64,000 nt of DNA from Izhakiella capsodis. GTDB lineage: Bacteria; Pseudomonadota; Gammaproteobacteria; Enterobacterales; Enterobacteriaceae. A program made the position numbers and the translations under genes. The notes under the pieces were generated by a model. That model saw only the letters and a program-made list of their open reading frames with translations. It did no database searches and was not told the origin of the DNA. Positions 43,954-52,306 of this stretch are shown one piece after another; within the stretch, counting starts at the first letter, position 1; each line of letters begins with the position of its first letter. The stretch covers positions 1 through 64,000 of the forward strand of contig NZ_FOVC01000013.1 of the NCBI RefSeq assembly GCF_900115045.1. Reading direction: 5' to 3'.

Positions 43954-45912
43954 ATGAATGTACGGATAAATAGCTTCGTAAATACCCTGGAGATCGCGAA
44001 AACTAATCATGTTGATGCTGGTAATGCAGAATTAAAAAAACAGGCTGCTCAGGCTAAGCGTATTGATAATGGAAATTACAGGACTCATCCTCAGCTAAAC
44101 AAAGTCAAAAATGCTCTTCAGACCCTTGAACCAGAACAGTTGCTAAAAGTATTAGAGAATACTCGGCAAGCCCTAAGTGGTAATGGTACAACGACAAAAA
44201 TCGATGTTCAGGATACACCTCAGCTTAAGGAACCGCAAAAAAGTAATACACAAGCAGTGACAAGCAGCGAGGAAGATCAACTTACAAGTTGTGCGATGCT
44301 AACGGAATTACTTGGAAAAGTTAATGCACTTAGCTCAGATTCATCGATCACTAGCCTGATAACGAGGCTGAAAGGCTATACCAGTATGATGAATGGAGCG
44401 AAAGAGGCCTACTCATCATTGGTGGATCAGCTTGAGCAACAAGGCAAGAAGTGGGCCAGCGCTAGTGATGCATGTAATCAAGCTAAGAAAGAAGCCGGTC
44501 AACTGTCCAAAGATGTGACTGACAATCAGTCGAAACTAAAAGAAGCGCAACAAACGCTCGACAACCTGAAAGCCAAAGCCGCAGGTAAAAATCCTGTTCC
44601 ATCTGATTTGCAGAATCAAATAAATAAAGCACAAGCCGCAGTAGTTCAAGCCCAGACAGGTTTAGAGACTGCTAAAAATAACAGCAAAACTTTTATAGAT
44701 AAAACATTGAACCCGGCGATCGATGCGCTTAATAGCTCAAAACTAGCGCTGGATGCAACTATATCTGAGTCGAATTCACTTATTAACAGCCTCACGATCC
44801 AGCAGCATAACGTAATTGAAACTCAATTTAAGCAGAATAATAATCAAGCGTCGTCCTTAGAGTATCTGATGGCAGTAATGTCGCAGCTCATTGATAAAAG
44901 TGCCAGTGAGGATCTCAAGGCATCCTCTGCATTGAAGCAGGAGTTAGCTAAATCTTCTGCGAAAGATGCCGAGAAAAAGGCCAAAGAATTTGACGAGAAG
45001 CAGCGAAAAGCCGAAGAGATGCAAAAGACTATGGGCTGCATAGGCAAAGTAGCCGGCTGGGTTATTACCGTAGTGAGCGTTGCTGCGGCGGTGTTCACTG
45101 GAGGCGCTAGTCTGGCATTGGCTGCCGTTGGGTTAGCGCTGATGGCCGCGGACGAAATTGATCAGGCTGTTACCGGTCATTCGTTTATGTCCGATGGAAT
45201 GCAAGCGGTAATGAATAATGTGGTTAAACCCTTGGCGGATAAAATAGCAGGAAAAATCACCGCATTTCTGGAAGATTGTCATGTACCCAAAGATTCTGCT
45301 GAAATGATAGGGCGTGTTGTCGGTACGGTTACAGCAGCGGTGGCGGTTATCGCCGCCGTAGTTGTAGCATGTCTGACCGTACGTTCGGCTGCTTCTACCG
45401 CGATTGAGTCTTTAGCATCAAGTCTAAGCTGTGAAGCTGCTGAGGAGGCCGCTGACGTCGTGGCAACAGAGGCGGCTGAGAATGTCGCACAAACGGCCAC
45501 TGAAAACGCAGCCAAAAATACCATGCAGCGAATTGTAAATAGCACGCTAGTCAAGTGCCTTCGTCAAGGAATGGGGCGCACATTGGACTTCGATGAGACG
45601 ACGGTAGAGCAGGTAGCTAATCGTACCGAAACAGCAGTGACTGTTTCTCAAGCGGTAAATTCTAGTCTGAATGTAGGAGTCAATATTATAGCAAGTCAGA
45701 TGATGGTGGATGCAGCCATGATTAAAGCGAAGCTAATGAAAGATATTGAGCTACAACAGTTGATCAATGAAATGATGAGCCGGTCTATTGACATGTTTAC
45801 GCACCAAATACAAGCGGTCAATCAAATTACTAAAAACATGTCCTCCGCTGCACAAAATCAAATGCGAACTGATAAATATATTACCCGGAAGATGGGGCAC
45901 ATAGCCATGTAA
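43954..45912 (+). CDS. sipB: Translocator SipB (SctE)
   Basis: SipB inserts in the host membrane and forms the translocation pore with SipC. The 652-residue protein (Salmonella 593) has a long N-terminal coiled coil (about 150-310). Two hydrophobic regions follow, at about residues 368-398 (VITVVSVAAAVFTGGASLAL) and 452-477 (VVGTVTAAVAVIAAVVVA), separated by a loop with VMNNVVKPLADKIAGKI, and the C-terminal helices come last. GAGG precedes the ATG. Its neighbours sicA, sipC and sipD are in the SPI-1 order. Confidence 0.94.
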   Translation: MNVRINSFVNTLEIAKTNHVDAGNAELKKQAAQAKRIDNGNYRTHPQLNKVKNALQTLEPEQLLKVLENTRQALSGNGTTTKIDVQDTPQLKEPQKSNTQAVTSSEEDQLTSCAMLTELLGKVNALSSDSSITSLITRLKGYTSMMNGAKEAYSSLVDQLEQQGKKWASASDACNQAKKEAGQLSKDVTDNQSKLKEAQQTLDNLKAKAAGKNPVPSDLQNQINKAQAAVVQAQTGLETAKNNSKTFIDKTLNPAIDALNSSKLALDATISESNSLINSLTIQQHNVIETQFKQNNNQASSLEYLMAVMSQLIDKSASEDLKASSALKQELAKSSAKDAEKKAKEFDEKQRKAEEMQKTMGCIGKVAGWVITVVSVAAAVFTGGASLALAAVGLALMAADEIDQAVTGHSFMSDGMQAVMNNVVKPLADKIAGKITAFLEDCHVPKDSAEMIGRVVGTVTAAVAVIAAVVVACLTVRSAASTAIESLASSLSCEAAEEAADVVATEAAENVAQTATENAAKNTMQRIVNSTLVKCLRQGMGRTLDFDETTVEQVANRTETAVTVSQAVNSSLNVGVNIIASQMMVDAAMIKAKLMKDIELQQLINEMMSRSIDMFTHQIQAVNQITKNMSSAAQNQMRTDKYITRKMGHIAM

Positions 45913-45962
45913 GAGTCTGATAGCTGTTTATTATATATCAATTAATACGAGGAAAAATAATC

Positions 45963-46964
45963 ATGCAGATTGTTAATAACAATATTAAATTCAGCGGTGT
46001 ATCACTAGCTGATGTGAGCAATAATACAGCGAAGGTTAATCAGCGTGAAGACACGCCGGTTAAAGCTCTGGCGGCTGATACTACTACACCCGAGGCATGC
46101 ACATATCTCTTTGCTATGCAAAAGGCGACGTGGGAACCCGGAAAATCATCAAATCCTGCTAATTCATCATCGATAAAAATAAGTAACAATCCATCTGCGA
46201 ATCATGTTCCTAACAACTCTGAGCATTCATCATATATCAACATGATTGGATCAGAAGAAATGATAGATGCCGAGAATATTTTTACGATTGTTTCGCAAAA
46301 TATTGAACGCACGCAGATGTTACAGAGTGCAGAGGACTCTACTCGTGCCTATGATGCCGCAGGTCGCGCCGGTAACAAAATGATCAGTTCTGCTCAGGAT
46401 AATTTAACGGGTGTGATCAGTGGCGGTGTCGTGAATATAGGTGCAACAGGCTTAGGCTCCTATAAATCGATTAAAGCCTTGAATGAAGAATCTGGTTCGA
46501 TAGAGCGAAACCTTGGTCCTGCAAGAACGCTTAAAACGGGTGTGGCAAACAACGAACACGTGATTGATAGTAGTCCTGGCGAGAATATGACATTGTCACC
46601 CACTACCCGGTCAGTTATGAGCCAGAGCCATGCAGATGATATTGATCAGAGCATATCCATGGAGCATGCCCATAACAAAATACAGATCGAAACAAACAAG
46701 GCTCGCATCAAAGCTGACGCTCTCATGCAAGGAGGTAAACTCGGTCAAGGTTTAATGGAGTCAGGATTCAATGTCTCTGCGGCAGGTGAGCAGAAACAGG
46801 CTGAATTGGCGCGAGCTGACCGTGAAGTTAACAATGCACTGGCCGATGTGCAGACTCAAATTGCGAAGAGAGCTGCTGAAGCCAGAGCGACAATGAATAA
46901 TGCTATTGATAGTGCATTAAATAACAATTCCGCCGCGATCTCCGGTATGGCAGATCGCACCTAA
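45963..46964 (+). CDS. sipC: Translocator SipC (SctB)
   Basis: The 333-residue product occupies the sipC place and has the SipC/IpaC plan: a polar, Asn/Ser-rich N-terminus, a short Gly-rich weakly hydrophobic region around residues 150-180 (GVISGGVVNIGATGLGSYKS), and a C-terminal helical part (KADALMQGGKLGQGLMESGF, then RADREVNNALADVQTQIAKR). It is shorter than Salmonella SipC (409), mainly in the N-terminal half. Salmonella SipC also binds actin; whether this shorter form does is unknown. Confidence 0.85.
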   Translation: MQIVNNNIKFSGVSLADVSNNTAKVNQREDTPVKALAADTTTPEACTYLFAMQKATWEPGKSSNPANSSSIKISNNPSANHVPNNSEHSSYINMIGSEEMIDAENIFTIVSQNIERTQMLQSAEDSTRAYDAAGRAGNKMISSAQDNLTGVISGGVVNIGATGLGSYKSIKALNEESGSIERNLGPARTLKTGVANNEHVIDSSPGENMTLSPTTRSVMSQSHADDIDQSISMEHAHNKIQIETNKARIKADALMQGGKLGQGLMESGFNVSAAGEQKQAELARADREVNNALADVQTQIAKRAAEARATMNNAIDSALNNNSAAISGMADRT

Positions 46965-47029
46965 GGTTTAAAGAACATTTATCTGCGGATGGGTATATTC
47001 TGTCCGCTGCTATATAAGAGGATTTTATA

Positions 47030-48103
47030 ATGGAAATTAATCAAAATAGTTATTCTGTGAGTCGCTATAATCAGCACGCTTATTCTGATAAGCCAATCGT
47101 ATCAACCAATCACCCACAGGCTGACTCCCCCAATGAAAAAAAAGTGAGCATGTTCAAAGAAATTTTGAGTGAAACTCTTCACCCTCAAAAAGGGAGCATC
47201 ATTGAGGGGCGCAGAATCATCTTTAGTAAATACGGCTATGATACCAGCGCGGATGATCATAAAAAAAATAAATTCAGTTCTGCACTTTCAACAATTAAGG
47301 CGGCAGCGAATAAGGCGAGTGCATCGACAGATCTTGCTGAAACGTTTATCAATCAGCGGGCGCTGGTGGATACTACCAAAACGTCTTTAGAGAAAATCAG
47401 TACCCATAAAGATTACACCGTAAGTAAAACTAATTGTAAGTATTTACAATACAAAGCCATGATAGCTAAAGCTTCAAAAGAAGATAGTGAAAACAATCCA
47501 AGCTATAAAGATTTTTGGGATAAAGAAGTCAATGCGGTAGATAGTATGAAGAAAAACTATCTTGATGTATATGCTAAATTGATGGAGCAATACACCGAGA
47601 TGTATCAGGATTATAATCAGAATATTCAGCAAGCGGAGGGGGGATGTGTCACTGGTGGTAAAGATGGTAATACCGTGCATTTCAAAGATAATTTATCTGA
47701 AGCTTATAAGACATTCGAAAATAAATGGTTAACAAATTCTGTTTACAAAATTGATCTGAAGGCAGATGATGCACAGGAAATGGCTGATTCGTTGAAACCA
47801 GCCTTTAATGTTGATGATAATGGTAATGTCACGATTAATCTAACTCAATTTGAGGCTATGGTAAAAAATAATCCATTGCCCGCTGGTGTTGACAAAAAAG
47901 GTGAGGCCGATATTTCCACGACCAGCTATCAGGCGTGGCTTGCAACGTTTAACGCGAATGGAACGGCTCTGCAAAGCAATATGGAGGCTTTTTCTCAACG
48001 TTATAGCGAAGCGAATAGTACCTTTGATAACGAAAGTAAATTGATCAGCTCATCGATCTCTGCAATGGGAGACATTGCAAAACAATTTTTCGATTCTTTA
48101 TAA
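47030..48103 (+). CDS. sipD: Needle tip protein SipD (SctA)
   Basis: SipD caps the needle and senses the host cell. The 357-residue protein (Salmonella 343) has an N-terminal helical hairpin, a central coiled coil and a long C-terminal helix. Conserved text includes KKNYLDVYAKLMEQYTEMYQDYN-like (YAKLMEQYTEMYQDYNQ) and YQAWLATFNANGTALQSNM near the end, which matches the SipD/IpaD C-terminal region. It is followed by a 226-base gap before the cargo gene. Confidence 0.92.
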   Translation: MEINQNSYSVSRYNQHAYSDKPIVSTNHPQADSPNEKKVSMFKEILSETLHPQKGSIIEGRRIIFSKYGYDTSADDHKKNKFSSALSTIKAAANKASASTDLAETFINQRALVDTTKTSLEKISTHKDYTVSKTNCKYLQYKAMIAKASKEDSENNPSYKDFWDKEVNAVDSMKKNYLDVYAKLMEQYTEMYQDYNQNIQQAEGGCVTGGKDGNTVHFKDNLSEAYKTFENKWLTNSVYKIDLKADDAQEMADSLKPAFNVDDNGNVTINLTQFEAMVKNNPLPAGVDKKGEADISTTSYQAWLATFNANGTALQSNMEAFSQRYSEANSTFDNESKLISSSISAMGDIAKQFFDSL

Positions 48104-48329
48104 GTTTACTATAACGTCACTTTGCCAGTAACTGATGTAACGTTCAAATTTTTATTCCAGCGTCTGGTTGAAAAGAAATTCTAGAGACTCTTTTTTAGGA
48201 TATGCTGAGCTTAACGATCAGCAAGTATCAGGAAACGAAAAGAGTTATCGATAATTATATATCCTTAAAATGGATATTATGTTTCATCTTTCAATCAATG
48301 TTGAATTTATAAAATATTAAGGATAGAGT

Positions 48330-51188
48330 ATGTCTCTTTCATCACCCATACTAACTCGTCAATCTTCACTTGTATCTAATGAACCCTTACAAGGGATTAA
48401 TGGCAGATTTGAGAAAGAGGCTTGCGAATCATCTTCTTTAGGTAATGTACAAAGCATTACGAACAGCGCCCGGGAGATGTTTAAAAAGGATCCTACAAAT
48501 GTTATTCGTGCCAAAAAAGTGCTTGTGCAGGCTTTGTTATTCGATCGACCTATAAAAAATGAAAGCATAGACGTTGAAAATCTAAGTCGTGATGATGCAG
48601 CTTTTTATCAAATCCTGTGTGCTTTAACTAAAGCTTTCAACAGTGACGAAAGTGGATATGTACAAGAGCGTGAAATCTTAGAGAAAGTTTTCTTAACTTT
48701 CAGGGCGCTTGTTAAGAATAGGGGGAAAACAAAGCCAAAAGAAGAGTTTAAAATGCAGAATAGCATTGCCGAAGGGGTATCAGAGCTACTTTCCACATTT
48801 GGAGAAGATTGTTTAGGCGAGCTGTACAAATATTTTTATGGTGAATGTACTGAAGCCTGGAAAGATTACCACAGTGAACGGAATATTAATGTTGATGGTA
48901 AGGAGACGTTTAAAGATGAACAGATATGCACCGAGCGCGCTGCCTCAACCAATCTGCAAACATTAGTTAAACCTAAATCCTCTGCCTGCTGGACAAGTAT
49001 AGCCCAGACTATGAGGTTTTTTATGGACGCGACCCAGGCTACCGCTCAAACAATCCGCTTCCATAAGGCAGATCAACCCGACATAACGCCCCCGGTTTCT
49101 GACAATGGCGGGGATAATGAAAACATCACGCCAACGCCTGCTGGCAATGTTGGTAGAGATCAGGATAAACCGCATCTGTATTCTGACACGACGAGAAATA
49201 CTCAGAGTATACCCAATGGCGATAGAGACATAGTTATAAACAATACAGCACATGGCGGCTCATCCAGCTCCACAAATGAGTGTGTGCACAAAGATCATAA
49301 TGTTCCTCGCGAAAAGAGTACGGATAACGTCTTTACATTCGCTGTAGCAGCCGTCGGCTCAACAAAGATGACTCCGAATGAACTGATAATTTTTACATCT
49401 TTAATTCTTGAACATGTTGAGAAGGTTGAAGGTGTGAAAGACACCGCTCGCGATATTATCGATGTCCGCGCGCAGCCGCGTGAGTCAACATATGCGAGAG
49501 AATTCACCGGCCTGAGCGCCCCCAAATCCGGAGAGGACAATGCGTTCTCCGATGCTACCGCTATCGGTGAGAAAGCCAGCGCTGACTCTGTGCAGTCGCG
49601 TGCGTCAGCGCACGCTGAATTATCTCCGATAAACATCCCTTCAACGGCAGACATAACTGACGACCATAGTCGATTAGAAAACAACCACGTAGGGGCTAAT
49701 GTACCGGGCAGCAAAAGCAGAGACACGACAGTGCAGTCTGAACTCGCGTTGAGGCAGGGAATGGATCTGGGGAATTCTGAAGCCGATTTGTCGGAAGCAG
49801 GTCTAATTAAACAACGCCCTGAAGCATATAACATGTCTTCCGAGATGCAGGCTGAAGAAATAAATGGCATTTCCACTAGAGAAAAACTGGCACAATGGAT
49901 TGAAACAAATGGAAATTGGAGTGGAAACTGTGGTGACTATGCCGCGAATATAATTATTAATGTATATCCGGTCAACCTGATCGTAAATAACCTTGATGCG
50001 GCGGGGAACGTATTAAATAAGATAGTGATTAATGCTGAGAGCGGCCAGGCTAAACGGGTAGTAGAACTTAACCTGCAAAATGATCATTACTCTCCGGTCA
50101 TTGACGGAAGAGAATTACAGGTCGCGCGTGACGGAAACTGTTTTTTCCGCAGTATTTATCGTGCATACCACGGCAAAGATCCTTCTGATAAGGATATACA
50201 GGATTTACGCCATGAAGTAGGCAACTATGTACGTAACCACTCTGAGATTGATAATTTTATTCCTATCGATGATCAGACCGCAGATGACAGGGCCGTTGGC
50301 ATGATCACCTCTGTTTTCGGGGAGAATAGCGCGCTCTCCGCGACTATGGGTGCCAGTGAGAAAATCGGTGCCGAACCTGCGCAGGGGCATAAGGCTGAGA
50401 ATGCTGAATTATCCCAGGCAGACTCCCCTACCATCGCGGCCATGATTGATGACAACAGCCGATTAAAAAATAACCTTCGAGTGGCAGGTGTATCGGAGAG
50501 CGAGAGAACAGAGGATCCGTCAGGGCCAGAAAAACATCATTTTGTAAGTGATTTGCAAGAGGCGGTGTATGATTTTATTAAGGATCCTGATATGGCCCGG
50601 AAGAAATGGGGTATACCCAGGCGTTCATTTCATGATGTTGCAGTGCAAGTGAACGACGATCCGGCTCAGCCGCGTGACTCTGAGAATATCGAATCATTGC
50701 AGGGTGTTTCCTCCTTCACCAAGGCCATACGCGATGGTCGCAGTCGGTTGATAAAAAACCGCCACGGGGCAGGCGCACCGGAAAGCGAGAGAAAAGAGGC
50801 TCTGCCAGAATCAGCACAATCTGATTTAGGGCAGGATCCTGATATAGCGCGCGAGAAATTGGATATGCTCGATAGTTCCTATCATGAAAATGTCGTGCGA
50901 GTGAACGACGATCCACTCGAGTCGCGTGAATCGGTGGATATTCACGGGAGCACCCCCCTGAATCAGTCAGCAGGCAGAGAGGGTTCTGCCATAACGGACC
51001 AATTGTCGCTGTCCAACGTTATCTCGTTAAGAGCGAAAGAAATAAAACCATACAGGACCAGTTCCATGTGGGAACGCAGAGTGCCGAACCCTAAATTAGG
51101 GCGTTCAAGTTCATTGATCTCTGAGCTAAATAATTATTCCACAGCAAAGAAACCTACTATTATAAATAAATTTAGATCATCGAAATAG
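48330..51188 (+). CDS. Large candidate effector with a circularly permuted OTU protease domain
   Basis: A 952-residue protein at the place where Salmonella has sipA. No signal peptide; the N-terminal 200 residues are helical and may hold the secretion and chaperone signals. Residues about 515-665 look like an OTU deubiquitinase but with halves swapped. The segments that normally come last (NGNWSGNCGDYAANI, VNLIVNN, then ELNLQNDHYSPV with His586) precede those that normally come first (RDGNCFFRSIYRAYHG with Cys604, then LRHEVGNYVRNHSEIDNF). Three copies of a motif DDxSRLxNN near residues 444, 707 and 802 mark repeated linkers. OTU enzymes remove ubiquitin in host cells. Substrate and activity are unproven. 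Confidence 0.75.
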   Translation: MSLSSPILTRQSSLVSNEPLQGINGRFEKEACESSSLGNVQSITNSAREMFKKDPTNVIRAKKVLVQALLFDRPIKNESIDVENLSRDDAAFYQILCALTKAFNSDESGYVQEREILEKVFLTFRALVKNRGKTKPKEEFKMQNSIAEGVSELLSTFGEDCLGELYKYFYGECTEAWKDYHSERNINVDGKETFKDEQICTERAASTNLQTLVKPKSSACWTSIAQTMRFFMDATQATAQTIRFHKADQPDITPPVSDNGGDNENITPTPAGNVGRDQDKPHLYSDTTRNTQSIPNGDRDIVINNTAHGGSSSSTNECVHKDHNVPREKSTDNVFTFAVAAVGSTKMTPNELIIFTSLILEHVEKVEGVKDTARDIIDVRAQPRESTYAREFTGLSAPKSGEDNAFSDATAIGEKASADSVQSRASAHAELSPINIPSTADITDDHSRLENNHVGANVPGSKSRDTTVQSELALRQGMDLGNSEADLSEAGLIKQRPEAYNMSSEMQAEEINGISTREKLAQWIETNGNWSGNCGDYAANIIINVYPVNLIVNNLDAAGNVLNKIVINAESGQAKRVVELNLQNDHYSPVIDGRELQVARDGNCFFRSIYRAYHGKDPSDKDIQDLRHEVGNYVRNHSEIDNFIPIDDQTADDRAVGMITSVFGENSALSATMGASEKIGAEPAQGHKAENAELSQADSPTIAAMIDDNSRLKNNLRVAGVSESERTEDPSGPEKHHFVSDLQEAVYDFIKDPDMARKKWGIPRRSFHDVAVQVNDDPAQPRDSENIESLQGVSSFTKAIRDGRSRLIKNRHGAGAPESERKEALPESAQSDLGQDPDIAREKLDMLDSSYHENVVRVNDDPLESRESVDIHGSTPLNQSAGREGSAITDQLSLSNVISLRAKEIKPYRTSSMWERRVPNPKLGRSSSLISELNNYSTAKKPTIINKFRSSK

Positions 51189-51254
51189 ATCATAGACTCA
51201 CTTGATAAAGTTGTACCAATATATATAGCTCTCAATACAAATAATGAAATTTAA

Positions 51255-51475
51255 GGTGTTGAAAAACATGTTCAGGCTATCAATAAGGAAATTAATGGTA
51301 ATTTTATTAAGGATATAAACTTAAATACTTTGCAATCAAAGATAAAGAAGAGCTACGTTATTTCCTAAGTTCACAAAATGATAGTCTTGTTCGTGAGCAG
51401 GCTTTAGTAAATAGTAGGAATAAAGGATGGGGCTGGGGAGAGTGGCAGCCAGTTAAGCAACAGCAAAACGTATAG
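51255..51475 (+). pseudogene. Small remnant of an unknown gene
   Basis: Two plus-strand frames join near 51335 to give a sensible stretch: VEKHVQAINKEINGNFIKDI, then KDKEELRYFLSSQNDSLVRE and a tryptophan-rich end (KGWGWGEWQPV) before TAG. It may be the tail of a lost effector between the OTU gene and iacP. I do not recognise it. Confidence 0.35.
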
Positions 51476-51526
51476 ATCCGAAGTCGTTAAAGATATAACT
51501 GAAAGTAGTCTTGGGAGTTTTAAGCT

Positions 51527-51787
51527 ATGAGTGAGTTAGAGATGAATAATGATGCTGAGTCGCTGGTCGTTAATTTGATTTATCAAGTTAACGGCGCGCT
51601 GCCAAAGGACATTCGACAACAGGATAGCTTAATCAAGGATCTGGCAATGGACTCTGTAGAAATTATTGATTTTTTGATGCGGCTAGAGGAAATAGGAGTA
51701 ACTATTTCTGAATCCGATATCAGTAGTAACCTTACTGTCGGAGATGTTATTCTTTATGTGAATGATAAAATTAACAACAAGGATTAA
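51527..51787 (+). CDS. iacP: Acyl carrier protein-like IacP
   Basis: An 86-residue acidic protein with the phosphopantetheine attachment motif DLAMDSVEIIDFL (Ser43) and the ACP helices around it (QDSLIKDLAMDS and LTVGDVILYVNDKI). In SPI-1 iacP lies downstream of sipA and has been linked to effector secretion. Here it keeps its place after the gene that replaces sipA. An alternative start at 51542 is possible (MNNDAES). No acyltransferase or sicP-sptP pair follows. Confidence 0.88.
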   Translation: MSELEMNNDAESLVVNLIYQVNGALPKDIRQQDSLIKDLAMDSVEIIDFLMRLEEIGVTISESDISSNLTVGDVILYVNDKINNKD

Positions 51788-52306
51788 CAGAAAATATGTA
51801 ATTATCGAAAATTCATTATAGATATCATCTTCTTATAATGATTTTCCAAGTTATTACCGTGTCAGCTAATGCTTAGGTTGCAGCTCAGGCGGATATTTAC
51901 TCCAGGAACGATGGCCGCCTGAGAAATTTTTAATTCCAGAATCATACGTAAGAGAGCTGACCAGATATATTTAAAGCAAATCGTTTTTTTGTATTATTTA
52001 TCATTCACTGACTTTATCATCGTTGTGGCTTAGCTCTTTCATTGAAAGTTTTTACGGTATTTTTTTAAAATAAATTTTGAATGTATGGTCATAAGAATTA
52101 AGAAAATAGACGTGTTAAATGTTAATGTGTAAATTTCAATAGGAATGATTTATCTACACGTTCATTCAGAGTGAGTGGTTGATATATTTTGATTGTAGCT
52201 CGTAGTCCTTATTTTAAGCGAGTGCTACTGGTTAATTATATTCATAGGCTTTAATTTTAACTGCGCAGTACATAATGAAAAACTAAATAATATATTGAGG
52301 TGATAC
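51788..52306. other. Gap between iacP and the repeat gene
   Basis: About 520 bases, A+T-rich in its right half, with no supported gene. It should contain the promoter of the repeat gene. Confidence 0.55.

Noticed and set aside
49295..49876. 193-codon frame opposite the OTU gene
   Set aside because: A shadow of the real coding strand; Ser/Ala/Arg-rich composition is typical of an antisense frame.
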